From positions 124,001-188,000 of the forward strand of contig NZ_BARE01000016.1 in NCBI RefSeq assembly GCF_000367345.1: DNA of 64,000 bases, in the 5' to 3' direction. Made by a program: the position numbers and the translations under genes. Below, one piece after another: positions 52,856 through 61,713 of this stretch. The notes below the pieces were generated by a model that saw only the letters and a list, made by a program, of their open reading frames with translations, had not been told where the DNA came from and did not search any database. The DNA comes from Sphingobium xenophagum NBRC 107872. Its GTDB lineage: Bacteria > Pseudomonadota > Alphaproteobacteria > Sphingomonadales > Sphingomonadaceae. Numbering within the stretch: the first letter of the stretch is position 1; every line of letters starts with the position of its first letter.

Positions 52856-54352
52856 TCAGCCGAAAGTGTAACTGACGGACTTGATGTCGCAGTACTTTTC
52901 CAGTGCGTGGATGCTGCGGTCACGCCCGAAACCTGATTGACGAAAACCGCCGAACGGCATCGTGATGTCGCAGCTATCCCAGCCGTTGACCCAAACCATG
53001 CCCGCCACCAGAGCATCGGCGAAGCGGTGCGCCCGGTTCATGCTGGCGGTCCAAAGCCCTGCAGCAAGGCCGTAGCGCGTGCCGTTGGCTATCGTCAGTG
53101 CTTCATCATCCGTTTCAAACGAGGTAACGCAGAGCACAGGGCCGAAGATCTCGTCCTGAGCAAGGGGGTGATCGGGCGGCACATCGGCGATGACCGTGGG
53201 CAGCATATAGTAACCGCCGGTTTCCGCGCGCGCGACTTGCCCGCCGCACACGATCCTCAAGCCGTCCGCCCGTGCCCGTTCGACTTGCGCCATCACGGCT
53301 TCGAGATGTCCCTTGCTGGACAGCGCACCCAAGCTTGTCGCCTCGTCCATCGGGTCGGAGGGAATGATTGTCCTGGCAACGGCAACCACGCGCTCGAGCA
53401 TCGTGTCCATCACAGGACGCTCGACCAGCAGGCGCGAGCCTGCCGTGCAAATCTGGCCCTGATTGTAGAAGATGCCCCACGCGGCCTGCGTGGCGACGGT
53501 ATCGAGGTCCTGCCAATCAGCAAAGACGAGGTGCGGCGATTTGCCGCCGAGTTCGAAGCTGACGCGCTTGAGGTTGCTGTCTGCTGCGGCACGCAGCAAC
53601 TGCCTGCCGGTGCGTTCCGAACCGGTGAAGGCGATGAGCTGCACGTCCATGTGCCGCGCCACTGCATCACCTGCTTCGTGGCCTAGCCCTGTGACGACGT
53701 TGAGCACGCCTGCGGGAAGACCTGCTTCAATCGCGGTCTGCGCAAGTTTGAGCGCGGTGAGCGAGGTGAGCTCCGAGGGCTTCACCACCATTGTGTTACC
53801 GGTTGCCAGTGCCGGTGCGATCTTCCACATTGCCAGATGCAACGGGAAGTTCCACGGCACGATCACGCCGATTACGCCCAGCGGTTCATGCACCGCATAG
53901 GACAGCCGCGAGGAAGGGGAAGGGCCGACCTCGCCGTAAACCTTGTCGATTGCTTCGGCATAGTATCGCAGCGTGTTGATAGCCTGCGGCACGTCGAACG
54001 CGCGCGTGGCGCTGATCGGCTTGCCGGTATCGATGGATTCGAGCAGCGCGAAATCCTCGGCCCGTGCCTCGATCATGCTGGCGAAGTGCAACATCAGTCG
54101 CTTGCGGTCACGCGGGGCCATGCGGCGCCATGCGCCGTCGTCGAAGGTGGCTTTCGCATTGGCCACTGCATTGTCGACGTCTGCGGCGTTGCATCGCGCG
54201 ATCCTGTTTACCAGCGTGCCATCGCGCGGACTGACATTGTCGAGCGCGTCACCATGCATGGTTGCCTGAAAAGCGCCGTTTACGAAGGGCTGCGCGGGCA
54301 GAGTGGCGACGAGCTGCGACACGCGCGCCAGGGCGGCATCCAAAGTGGTCAT
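52856..54352 (-). CDS. puuC: NAD(P)-dependent aldehyde dehydrogenase, PuuC-like
   Basis: The 498-residue enzyme shows the general base in ELGGKSP and the nucleophile cysteine in NQGQICTAGSR, plus NFPLHLAMWKIAPAL. It is closest in feel to gamma-glutamyl-gamma-aminobutyraldehyde dehydrogenase (PuuC) and relatives. It would oxidise the aldehyde left after PuuB acts on the gamma-glutamyl amine. Convergent with the kinase gene (43 bp gap) and downstream of the amidotransferase gene in a minus-strand operon. Confidence 0.82.
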   Translation of the reverse strand: MTTLDAALARVSQLVATLPAQPFVNGAFQATMHGDALDNVSPRDGTLVNRIARCNAADVDNAVANAKATFDDGAWRRMAPRDRKRLMLHFASMIEARAEDFALLESIDTGKPISATRAFDVPQAINTLRYYAEAIDKVYGEVGPSPSSRLSYAVHEPLGVIGVIVPWNFPLHLAMWKIAPALATGNTMVVKPSELTSLTALKLAQTAIEAGLPAGVLNVVTGLGHEAGDAVARHMDVQLIAFTGSERTGRQLLRAAADSNLKRVSFELGGKSPHLVFADWQDLDTVATQAAWGIFYNQGQICTAGSRLLVERPVMDTMLERVVAVARTIIPSDPMDEATSLGALSSKGHLEAVMAQVERARADGLRIVCGGQVARAETGGYYMLPTVIADVPPDHPLAQDEIFGPVLCVTSFETDDEALTIANGTRYGLAAGLWTASMNRAHRFADALVAGMVWVNGWDSCDITMPFGGFRQSGFGRDRSIHALEKYCDIKSVSYTFG

Positions 54353-54370
54353 GATAAGCAGGCCTTGTTG

Positions 54371-55198
54371 CTATTGGCTTATATGGAGCAGCCAGTTGCG
54401 CAGTTCGGTACGGCGGATATGCCCGTCGAGCAGGTCTTCATCGATGCCAAGACGCCAGGCCACCGGTTGATCGGGCGAGGCATCAGCGGCAGCCCGCAGA
54501 TCGGCGATGTGGCTGTCAAGCACAGCGCGGGTATCGAAGAATTGCCCGCCCACCATGTCGTCGCCATAGCCTTCATATATTTCGGCAAGATGCGGGAGAT
54601 CGAACTCAGGATGATATTGCACGCCCCAGGCGATGCTCCTGCCAAGAGGAATGACGGCGGCCTGAACCGGGCAGCGGCCGTTGCTCGCCAACAGGACACT
54701 GCCTTCAGGAAGGCGCGAGACATGGTCGTAGTGAATGCATGGCGCATCGAAGGTGCTGGCGCGGTCGGCAAGGAGCGGATGGCCTAACCCATCGGTGGTT
54801 GGGACGATCTTTCGTGCAAAGCCCATCTCTGCATGGGCGTCATTGCGTTCGACCGCGCCACCCCCCGCGACCGCGCAAATTTGCAACCCCCAGCAACTGC
54901 CAAGGATCGGCAGGCCTGCGTCAGCCACGCGCCGCACCCAGTCGATCTGGCGCGTGACGTCAGGCTCATTGTCGTAAGCGTGCAGGGCAGAGCCGGAGAT
55001 GACGAAACCTGCATAATTTTCAGGGGAGCGAGGCGGCTGCGCGCCTTCGTCGGCGCCGTAAAGGACATCGATCTGCAAGTTCGCGTTTTCGGCGAGCAAA
55101 GCCCGGACATAGACTTCAGCTGTCGTCTCCTGCCCAAGATGCGCGGCGCGTTCCCGTGCGGGCTGGCTGCTGCCTTCCATCAGAAGGATATTTTTCAT
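54371..55198 (-). CDS. Class-I glutamine amidotransferase-like hydrolase
   Basis: A 275-residue protein with the triad of the GATase-1 fold: Cys in GSCWGLQ and His-Glu in YHPEFD. In gamma-glutamylation routes a hydrolase releases glutamate (PuuD) or feeds amide nitrogen (AtdA2-like); PuuD itself is a different C26-type sequence but has the same fold, so this could be the functional replacement. GAGG precedes ATG 55198 by seven bases. Its promoter region carries the GTGATCAC site at 55214-55221. It is followed by puuC after 18 bp. Confidence 0.78.
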   Translation of the reverse strand: MKNILLMEGSSQPARERAAHLGQETTAEVYVRALLAENANLQIDVLYGADEGAQPPRSPENYAGFVISGSALHAYDNEPDVTRQIDWVRRVADAGLPILGSCWGLQICAVAGGGAVERNDAHAEMGFARKIVPTTDGLGHPLLADRASTFDAPCIHYDHVSRLPEGSVLLASNGRCPVQAAVIPLGRSIAWGVQYHPEFDLPHLAEIYEGYGDDMVGGQFFDTRAVLDSHIADLRAAADASPDQPVAWRLGIDEDLLDGHIRRTELRNWLLHISQ

Positions 55199-55212
55199 TA
55201 TAGACCTCAAGG

Positions 55213-55226
55213 TGTGATCACATTAT
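55213..55226. promoter_or_regulatory. GntR operator before the amidotransferase gene
   Basis: TGTGATCACATTAT, core GTGATCAC at 55214-55221, 15 bp before the amidotransferase start on the minus strand. The 14-mer is identical to 56718-56731. Confidence 0.7.
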
Positions 55227-55270
55227 CCTGCCTCAGCTCGAACCCGTTTGCAACCGCAACTGTCGTGTTA

Positions 55271-55278
55271 GTGATCAC
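55271..55278. promoter_or_regulatory. GntR operator before the DUF3237 gene
   Basis: GTGATCAC immediately before the AGGAGG Shine-Dalgarno of the gene at 55291. Flanks differ from the other three sites (GTTA/AAGG), so binding may be weaker. Together with 55214 it brackets the divergent promoter region. Confidence 0.55.
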
Positions 55279-55290
55279 AAGGAGGATGTC

Positions 55291-55869
55291 ATGGCCCAAT
55301 TGACGAGGCGAAGGATGATGGCGGCGGCAGGTGCAGGCGGCGTATCGTTGCTCGCTGCCAGTGCTAGTGCCGGTGCGTCGGGCGCGGCCCCTGCTGCCTC
55401 GGCCGGCATGGCGCACGGCAAAGCGCGACCTGCGCCGCGCCCGGAGTGGATCTACGACGCCACGGTGGAGCTTGAGAAGGACATTCCGATGGGCAAGACG
55501 ATACGGGGCGATCGTTTTCGCGTGCCGATCATCGGCGGCACATTCTCCGGCCCGGAGATGAGCGGTCGCATTTTGCCGGGCGGCTTCGACTGGCAGCTCC
55601 TGCGTCGGGACGCCTATTGGGAGCTATCCGCTGACTATTTCATGGAAACTACGGACGGCGTCCAGATTCATGTGTTAAATCAGGGTCTTTGGTACAGCGC
55701 CAGCGGGGATTGGCCTGCAACTTATGCGGTGACGACTCCGCAGTTGGAGGCGCCAGACGGTCGCTATGAATGGCTCAATCGCTATATTTTCACCGGAACC
55801 GTGGGGCAGGGCGGTACTGCCGAGAAGCCGGCGGTACAGCTGTCGATATTCCGATTGCTGAACCCTTGA
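55291..55869 (+). CDS. Exported DUF3237-family protein
   Basis: 192 residues, with an N-terminus LTRRRMMAAAGAGGVSLLAASA that looks like a Tat or Sec signal, and a beta-rich domain (VPIIGGTFSGPEMSGRILPGG, then DWQLLRRDAYWELSADY) matching DUF3237. The function of this family is not known. It is single in its transcript, divergent from the amidotransferase, and under two GTGATCAC sites, so it belongs to the amine regulon and may act in the periplasm on the same substrate. AGGAGG precedes the ATG. Confidence 0.75.
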   Translation: MAQLTRRRMMAAAGAGGVSLLAASASAGASGAAPAASAGMAHGKARPAPRPEWIYDATVELEKDIPMGKTIRGDRFRVPIIGGTFSGPEMSGRILPGGFDWQLLRRDAYWELSADYFMETTDGVQIHVLNQGLWYSASGDWPATYAVTTPQLEAPDGRYEWLNRYIFTGTVGQGGTAEKPAVQLSIFRLLNP

Positions 55870-55886
55870 TCAAAGAGGGGAGGGCG

Positions 55887-56627
55887 TCAGCCGCGCTTTC
55901 GCGGCTTGCTATCCTTGGCTGCTGCTGCGGCATTGAAGCGCATCAGTTCATTGCCAATGTGGGTGATGCCGTCGCGAAGATCGGCCTCGATGGCAATGCG
56001 AAGGGCCATCCGGTTGCGGGCGCGCACGGCGTCCAGCGCCTCGGCATGGCGATCAACCGTGAATTCAGGCCCGATATATACCAATGCCTGGCGCAGGAAC
56101 GGCCCGATCTGCAGCCAGAGTGATTCTATCAACGGTACGAACACCGAATCGGGCTGTGCCGAATATAGCGTGCGGTGAAAAGCAAAGTTGCCAGCCAGCC
56201 ACCGATCATAGTCCCTGATCCTGACCCCCTCATCAACTTCATCGTTATACTCGACGAGTTTTGCGATCAGGGCATCGTCCACATAGCCCAGCGCCCGCGA
56301 CGCAGCCTCTGTTTCCAGCGCTATGCGCGCCGCCAGCAGGTCATCGAATCGCTCGGGCGACATGACCGGAATGCGAATGCGCCGGTTACCCAGCAGTTCG
56401 ACGGCGCGTTCCGCGGCAAGACGCCGCAACGCTTCTCGGATGGGCATGGCGCTGACGCCGAGTCGTTCGGCCAGGCCGCGAATCGTTAGCGGTTCACCGG
56501 GCGCGATCCGACCGAGCAGGATGTCGGTACGCAACTCGCTGTAAACCCGCTGCTGCACAGTCACGAGGTCGACCGCAGCATCCTGGTCCACCGGCTCAAT
56601 CTCGGCGATCCTAGACAATTTTTTCAC
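55887..56627 (-). CDS. GntR/FCD-type regulator of the amine island
   Basis: A 246-residue protein with an N-terminal winged helix (IRGLAERLGVSAMPIREALRRLAAE, residues ~48-72) and a helical FCD effector domain with likely metal-binding histidines (NFAFHRTLY, VDRHAEALD). FCD regulators bind short palindromes and are released by carboxylate or amino-acid-like effectors. Four copies of GTGATCAC lie in front of island genes, including one upstream of this gene and puuB (56719-56726), which makes it the obvious candidate regulator. Confidence 0.88.
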   Translation of the reverse strand: MKKLSRIAEIEPVDQDAAVDLVTVQQRVYSELRTDILLGRIAPGEPLTIRGLAERLGVSAMPIREALRRLAAERAVELLGNRRIRIPVMSPERFDDLLAARIALETEAASRALGYVDDALIAKLVEYNDEVDEGVRIRDYDRWLAGNFAFHRTLYSAQPDSVFVPLIESLWLQIGPFLRQALVYIGPEFTVDRHAEALDAVRARNRMALRIAIEADLRDGITHIGNELMRFNAAAAAKDSKPRKRG

Positions 56628-56692
56628 CTCAAACAGACGGCCACGGGAAAATGTGATGCCAACATCCCGCCTCTATCGCATCGCTATGGGTG

Positions 56693-56731
56693 TTGACAAC
56701 CAAAGGATGTCTTAATATGTGATCACATTAT
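56693..56731. promoter_or_regulatory. GntR operator between the regulator and puuB genes
   Basis: ATGTGATCACAT is a perfect palindrome centred on GTGATCAC 56719-56726, continuing as ATTAT. TTGACA at 56693-56698 lies 17-18 bp before it on the plus strand, so the site covers the -10 position of a probable puuB-side promoter. The region 56628-56879 holds nothing else I recognise. Confidence 0.7.
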
Positions 56732-56879
56732 AGCAGTATGCAACGATCCATGATCTACTGTGACGAAGTCCATTGAGTGCCACGCGCAGTCGTGAGTCCG
56801 GATCGTTCTGCCGCCAAACTTATTCCCAGCCGCACGGTTGTCGTGCGGTTCTAAAAGCTAACCAGAAACGGTCTGATCG

Positions 56880-58181
56880 ATGGAACATGCGCCGATCCGC
56901 AAGCCCTATGCCGGCCTGCCCTCATATTATGCCGCAACCGCCAATCGCGTGACCGAACGCCCGCAGCTGCGCGGCGAGGAAAGGTGCGACGTGGCGGTCG
57001 TAGGTGCGGGCTTCACCGGCATGTCGGCGGCGCTTGAACTTGCCGAACGCGGATATAGCGTCATCGTGGTTGAAGGCGAACGGGTGGGCTGGGGGGCTTC
57101 GGGTCGCAATGGCGGCCAACTCGTCAACGGTTACAGCCGCCAGCTTTCCGAAGTGCGCAAGCATTATGGCGCGGAGGCGGAGCGCCAGTTTGGCGAAATT
57201 GCGCGCGAAGGATCGGACATCATTCGCGAACGTGTTGCAAAATATGGCATCGAATGTGACCTGCGCGACGGAAACAGCATTGTCGGCATGCACGATGCGC
57301 ACATGCGCTTCCTGCGTGGTCGCGTGGAGGAATGGCACCGCCACGGCTATACCGACGTCGAATTGCTGGAAGGCGATGCAATCCGCAAGGTCGTCAACTC
57401 CGATCGCTATGTCGGTGGCTATTACGATCCGCGCGGCGGCCACATGCACTCGCTGAACTATGTGCTAGGCGAAGCGGCAGCATTTGAGGCACTGGGCGGG
57501 CGCATCTTTGAACAGTCGCGCGTGACCAAGGTCGACCGTTCGGCTCGGCCGGTTGTCCATACCGCGCAGGGGCATATCGTAGCCAATAAGGTGCTGGTCT
57601 GCGGCAACGCCTATCTTGGCGACGCCGCGCCGGACCTTTCGGGCCGCATCCTGCCGGTATCCAGCCAGATCATCGGCACGGAAATCCTGGGCAAGGAATT
57701 GCTGGACGAACTTTTCCCGGCCAATGCGGCGGTCGAGGATACACGCTACATTCCCGACTATTATCGCAGGACGGCCGATCACCGGATCATCTATGGCGGT
57801 GGATCGGTCTATGGCGGCATCGATCCAGCCAATATCACAGCCAAGATCATGCCGCAGTTGCTGCAGACATTCCCGCAACTGCGGAACGTGAAGATCGACT
57901 TTGTGTGGGCAGGCAATTTCGCGCTGACGATGACTCGCTACCCGCAAGTGGGGCGCGTGTCCGACAGCGTATATTATTCGCAAGGCGACAGCGGCCACGG
58001 CGTGACCACCACGCAGATGCTCGGCCGCCGGCTGGCCGAAGCGATCGACGGTCAACTTACCAAGTTCGATGTGTTCGCGCGGCTTCCCTACATTCCGTTC
58101 GTAGGGGGCAAGCTATTGCGCGTGCCATACTGCGTCATCGGGTCCTGGTATTATGGGTTGCGGGACAAATTAGGCATTTAG
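56880..58181 (+). CDS. puuB: FAD-dependent amine oxidase, PuuB-like (DAO family)
   Basis: The 433-residue flavoprotein of the D-amino-acid oxidase/DadA fold has the Rossmann motif VAVVGAGFTGMSAALELAERG and GASGRNGGQLVNGYSR, typical of gamma-glutamylputrescine oxidase. It should oxidise the gamma-glutamyl amine made by the PuuA-like enzyme to an aldehyde, which PuuC oxidises further. It begins the plus-strand operon running through the receptor, permease, serine hydrolase and GabD-like genes, behind a GTGATCAC site. Confidence 0.85.
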   Translation: MEHAPIRKPYAGLPSYYAATANRVTERPQLRGEERCDVAVVGAGFTGMSAALELAERGYSVIVVEGERVGWGASGRNGGQLVNGYSRQLSEVRKHYGAEAERQFGEIAREGSDIIRERVAKYGIECDLRDGNSIVGMHDAHMRFLRGRVEEWHRHGYTDVELLEGDAIRKVVNSDRYVGGYYDPRGGHMHSLNYVLGEAAAFEALGGRIFEQSRVTKVDRSARPVVHTAQGHIVANKVLVCGNAYLGDAAPDLSGRILPVSSQIIGTEILGKELLDELFPANAAVEDTRYIPDYYRRTADHRIIYGGGSVYGGIDPANITAKIMPQLLQTFPQLRNVKIDFVWAGNFALTMTRYPQVGRVSDSVYYSQGDSGHGVTTTQMLGRRLAEAIDGQLTKFDVFARLPYIPFVGGKLLRVPYCVIGSWYYGLRDKLGI

Positions 58182-58222
58182 CAAACAACAAAAATCCAAA
58201 AAACTAATCGGGGAGAAATGAC

Positions 58223-60541
58223 ATGCGACTTAGTCTTACCACCTCAGCCTCGCTGATCGCGTTGCTTGCCACCCCGGCCTTTGCGCAAACTAGTCCGCCG
58301 ACCGATGGCGATGCGATCGTGGTAACGGCACAGAAGCGGGAGCAGAATCTGCAGGATGTGCCGATCGCGATCACGGCCGTCTCCGGGCAGGCCCTGCGCG
58401 ACCAGCGTATCCGTACCATCGACGAAATCGGAACCCAGGTCAGCAACACGCAGATCTATCAGGACAAGGGGGGCAGCCAGCCCAACTGGACGATCCGCGG
58501 CGTTTCGCTGTTCGATTTCAACGTCAACAACAGCCCGTCCACCTCGATTTTTATCGATGACGTCTATCAGCCTTCGACAGTGCTTGGAGCAGGCGGCATC
58601 TTTGACCTTCAGCGCGTCGAAGTGCTCAAAGGCCCGCAGGCCGGCCTTTATGGCCGCAATTCTGTGGGCGGTGCCGTGCAGATCATTTCGCACGAGCCAA
58701 AGCCCGGTGACACGGACGGCTATGTGAATGTCGATTATGGTTCGTGGAACCGTTACCGCATCGAAGCGGCGCAATCGCTTTCGCTGGGGGAGAATACGGC
58801 GTTCCGGCTTTCCGTACTTAACGATGGCAGCTTCGGCGGCGGATGGCAGAAGAGCTTGGCGGGTGGGCGAAAATGGGGCGAGCCTGATCGTCTGGCGGTG
58901 CGCGGACTGCTCCGTTCCGAGATCGGCCCGCTTACTGCAAAGTTGAAGGTCTTTTACGCGCGCGACAAGAGTGACACGGTGCTGGCAACGGCGTCCGGGG
59001 CCTATTCACCGACCGGTCCGGACTTTTGCGATGCCTTGCTCGCAGGGCGGCTCGATCAGGCCAATTGCCTTACGCTTGCCCAGAGCATCGACCCGTCGCT
59101 GGCTGGCGCGGGAGCGCAAAGCAAAGACGGCAAGCGCGTCCTTTCCCAGGGAGAGAACCGCCTCAACAATGAAGAACTTTCGGCCACGCTCAACCTCTCG
59201 GCCGATCTTGGCGGTGTCACCATTACATCGATCACCGGACTGACGCGCTTCGATTTCGGTTTTGCTTTCGATTATGACGCAAGCCAGCTCAACCTTGGGG
59301 GTTGGACCGAACAGGCCGGACTGCGCAACTTCAACCAGGAACTGCGCATCGCATCCTCGTCCAGTAGCGCCTTCCGCTGGCAGGGTGGCGTGGTTTATAC
59401 CAACTACCGGTTCAACGAGTTCAAGGAGTTTAACTGGACCGACAATCCACTCCTGTTCGACACTTTCAATCCGATCTTCGGGGTCGACTATCAGGACCTG
59501 TTCCTTGATGTGACCTATAACCAGAAGACCCGCTATTGGGGCATTTACGGTCAGTTCGACTATGACATCACGCCGGAACTGACCTTCAGCGGCTCGGTTC
59601 GCTACTCCGATGAAAAGACCACATACCGCAACGGTCGTACCGGCTTCCGCAAGATCACCAGCTTCCCCGCGCCAGGTGGCATCGACCTTATCCCGGTCGG
59701 CGATATCGACCGGGACTATGAACTTGGCGATCACTGGACGGGATCGGCTACGCTTTCGTACAAGCCGGCTGAAACCGCCATACTGTACGCCACGATTTCG
59801 CGGGGATACAAGTCTGGCGGTGTCCCAGGCGGATTCCCGCAGACCCCCGAAGATACGTTGCCTTACCAGGAAGAGTTCGTCCTGAACTTCGAAGGCGGGT
59901 TCAAGACCGAGTGGCTCGATCGGGCGCTGCAGATCAACGGATCGGTATTCTACTACGATCACGATGACATCCAGGCGTTTACGACTCTGCCAAGCACGCT
60001 GACGCCGGGGCAGTTTGCCTTCCGTCTCACAAACATCGGCAATGGCTACAACTTCGGGGCCGAGCTTGAAGTGGTTGCACGGCCAGTGCGTGGGCTGCGG
60101 CTCGGTGCGTCGGTGGGTTACCTCAAGGCCAAGATCACCGACAGTGACAAGGTGCTGTTCTCGTTCGACAATCAGGTTATTCCGTGGGAAGGTCAACGGC
60201 TCGACTATGCACCGACCTGGAGTGGCAACCTTACCGGCAGTTACCGCGCTGAACTTGGCGGCACGCGCAGTCTGACGTTTTCGGCAGATTACAACTTCCG
60301 TTCGCGCCTGCGCTTTGGCCAGACACCTGTTGATGAGGCTTTGCGTGGGGTTGCCGGTTATGGCGTCGCCAATGGTCGCATCACGCTGGAAGATGAATCG
60401 GGCTGGACGCTCGCCGTGTGGGGCAAGAACCTGTTCGACAAGGCCTATGTCACCGACGCCAGCAATGATGGCGTTGGCAGCTACTACCGCACCTTTGGCG
60501 AGTCGCGCTCGGTTGGCGTTGCGCTGGGTTACCGTTGGTGA
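58223..60541 (+). CDS. TonB-dependent receptor
   Basis: A 772-residue receptor with a signal peptide (cleavage near PAFAQT), TonB box and plug beginning DAIVVTAQKREQNLQDVPIAI, the motif EVLKGPQAGLYGRNSVGGAVQI and a C-terminal ALGYRW. The shorter plug form differs from the two receptors at 25-31 kb. It probably imports the amine, a polyamine or an amine-containing oligomer. It starts 41 bp after puuB; its stop overlaps the next start. Confidence 0.92.
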   Translation: MRLSLTTSASLIALLATPAFAQTSPPTDGDAIVVTAQKREQNLQDVPIAITAVSGQALRDQRIRTIDEIGTQVSNTQIYQDKGGSQPNWTIRGVSLFDFNVNNSPSTSIFIDDVYQPSTVLGAGGIFDLQRVEVLKGPQAGLYGRNSVGGAVQIISHEPKPGDTDGYVNVDYGSWNRYRIEAAQSLSLGENTAFRLSVLNDGSFGGGWQKSLAGGRKWGEPDRLAVRGLLRSEIGPLTAKLKVFYARDKSDTVLATASGAYSPTGPDFCDALLAGRLDQANCLTLAQSIDPSLAGAGAQSKDGKRVLSQGENRLNNEELSATLNLSADLGGVTITSITGLTRFDFGFAFDYDASQLNLGGWTEQAGLRNFNQELRIASSSSSAFRWQGGVVYTNYRFNEFKEFNWTDNPLLFDTFNPIFGVDYQDLFLDVTYNQKTRYWGIYGQFDYDITPELTFSGSVRYSDEKTTYRNGRTGFRKITSFPAPGGIDLIPVGDIDRDYELGDHWTGSATLSYKPAETAILYATISRGYKSGGVPGGFPQTPEDTLPYQEEFVLNFEGGFKTEWLDRALQINGSVFYYDHDDIQAFTTLPSTLTPGQFAFRLTNIGNGYNFGAELEVVARPVRGLRLGASVGYLKAKITDSDKVLFSFDNQVIPWEGQRLDYAPTWSGNLTGSYRAELGGTRSLTFSADYNFRSRLRFGQTPVDEALRGVAGYGVANGRITLEDESGWTLAVWGKNLFDKAYVTDASNDGVGSYYRTFGESRSVGVALGYRW

Positions 60542-61698
60542 ACTCGCAGTCGCCTGATGCTGCAAAACGGCGCATCGATGTTGCTGCAGCCATCGGGTAT
60601 GGCATCTGCGGTGTGGCTATCCTCTCGCTTCAGCCCCTTGCTTTTGGCCCATTGGTCGAAGCAGGGCGGCTGAGCGAGAGCCGGCTCGGCGAAATCGCCG
60701 GGCTTGAAACGGCTGGTTTGGCGCTGGCTTCCGCTGTCCTGCCCGGGTGGCTGACCGGGTCATACTTCCGGCTGAAGCTGGCTGTTCTGGCGTTGGTCGT
60801 TGTGCTGTCCAATCTGTTGACCCCATACGTCGGCGAAGCGAACGGGCTTCTGTTCATTCGCCTCATCTGTGGGTTGGCAGAAGGCGGTGCGCTGGCGGGT
60901 GCATTTGTGGTCCTGTTCCACATCGGCAATCCTGACCGGATGAACGCGCTGTTTCTGGCGGTTTCAAACACGGTCATTGCCATCGTCACGTACCTTATCC
61001 CGACGGTCATACTGCCAGCATACGGCACGCCTGGACCGTTCATGCTCATGGCCGGGCTTGGCCTGTTCGCTCTCGCAATGGTATTTGCAGTGGGACACAA
61101 GCCCGAGGCGATGCCTTCGCCTGTGAGTACCTGGCGTTCCTGGCCCTTTGCCACATGGCTGGTCCTGCTGGGCATCGTGCTGCAGAACGCAGGCGTGATT
61201 TCGGCATGGGTGTTCCTTGAATCCACCGCACGTGCCGCCGGTCTGGGGGCGCAGCCTCTGGCCCTATCCGCTTCGCTGGGCATACTGGCGCAAGTCGCCG
61301 GGGCCACATCGGTTGCCCTTGCCGGCTATCGCCTGCCTTCGGGCAAAAGCCTTATCATAGGCGGAACGGTTCTTGCCGGGGCGATCTATTGGCTGGGCCA
61401 TCCGGAAGGCGCGATCTCGTTTGTTCTGGCCAATGTCCTGATGGGGGTATGCTGGCTTGCGCTCCTGCCATTGTCGATCAAGCTAATCTGCGAGATCGAG
61501 CGCAAACATCATGCTTTGTACCTTACTGCGGCGGCGCAAATGGTAGGCCTTAGCATCGGCCCGCTTGTTTCCTCGCTTTTCGTATCCGAACAAACTGTCG
61601 AGCCCGCGTATCTGGTCGGGTTCGGCATGGCAGCGATGGCGGTTGTGGCCCTCGGGCTGGCTGCAGCCTCACCCGATCGCATCAGACGCACTCACTGA
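60538..61698 (+). CDS. MFS transporter, substrate unknown
   Basis: About 386 residues with some 12 hydrophobic segments and MFS-like loop motifs. The start is taken as GTG 60538, overlapping the receptor stop (GTGA); a TTG at 60535 is an alternative. No Shine-Dalgarno of note, so translation is likely coupled to the receptor gene. It should move the compound taken up by the receptor, or its hydrolysis product, into the cytoplasm. Confidence 0.78.
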   Translation: MNSQSPDAAKRRIDVAAAIGYGICGVAILSLQPLAFGPLVEAGRLSESRLGEIAGLETAGLALASAVLPGWLTGSYFRLKLAVLALVVVLSNLLTPYVGEANGLLFIRLICGLAEGGALAGAFVVLFHIGNPDRMNALFLAVSNTVIAIVTYLIPTVILPAYGTPGPFMLMAGLGLFALAMVFAVGHKPEAMPSPVSTWRSWPFATWLVLLGIVLQNAGVISAWVFLESTARAAGLGAQPLALSASLGILAQVAGATSVALAGYRLPSGKSLIIGGTVLAGAIYWLGHPEGAISFVLANVLMGVCWLALLPLSIKLICEIERKHHALYLTAAAQMVGLSIGPLVSSLFVSEQTVEPAYLVGFGMAAMAVVALGLAAASPDRIRRTH

Positions 61699-61713
61699 TA
61701 AAGGGCAATCTAA

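Noticed and set aside
55213..55222. TGTGATCACA read as a CRP/FNR site
   Set aside because: The half-sites are adjacent without the 6-bp (CRP) or 4-bp (FNR) spacer; repeated exact cores next to a GntR gene fit better.
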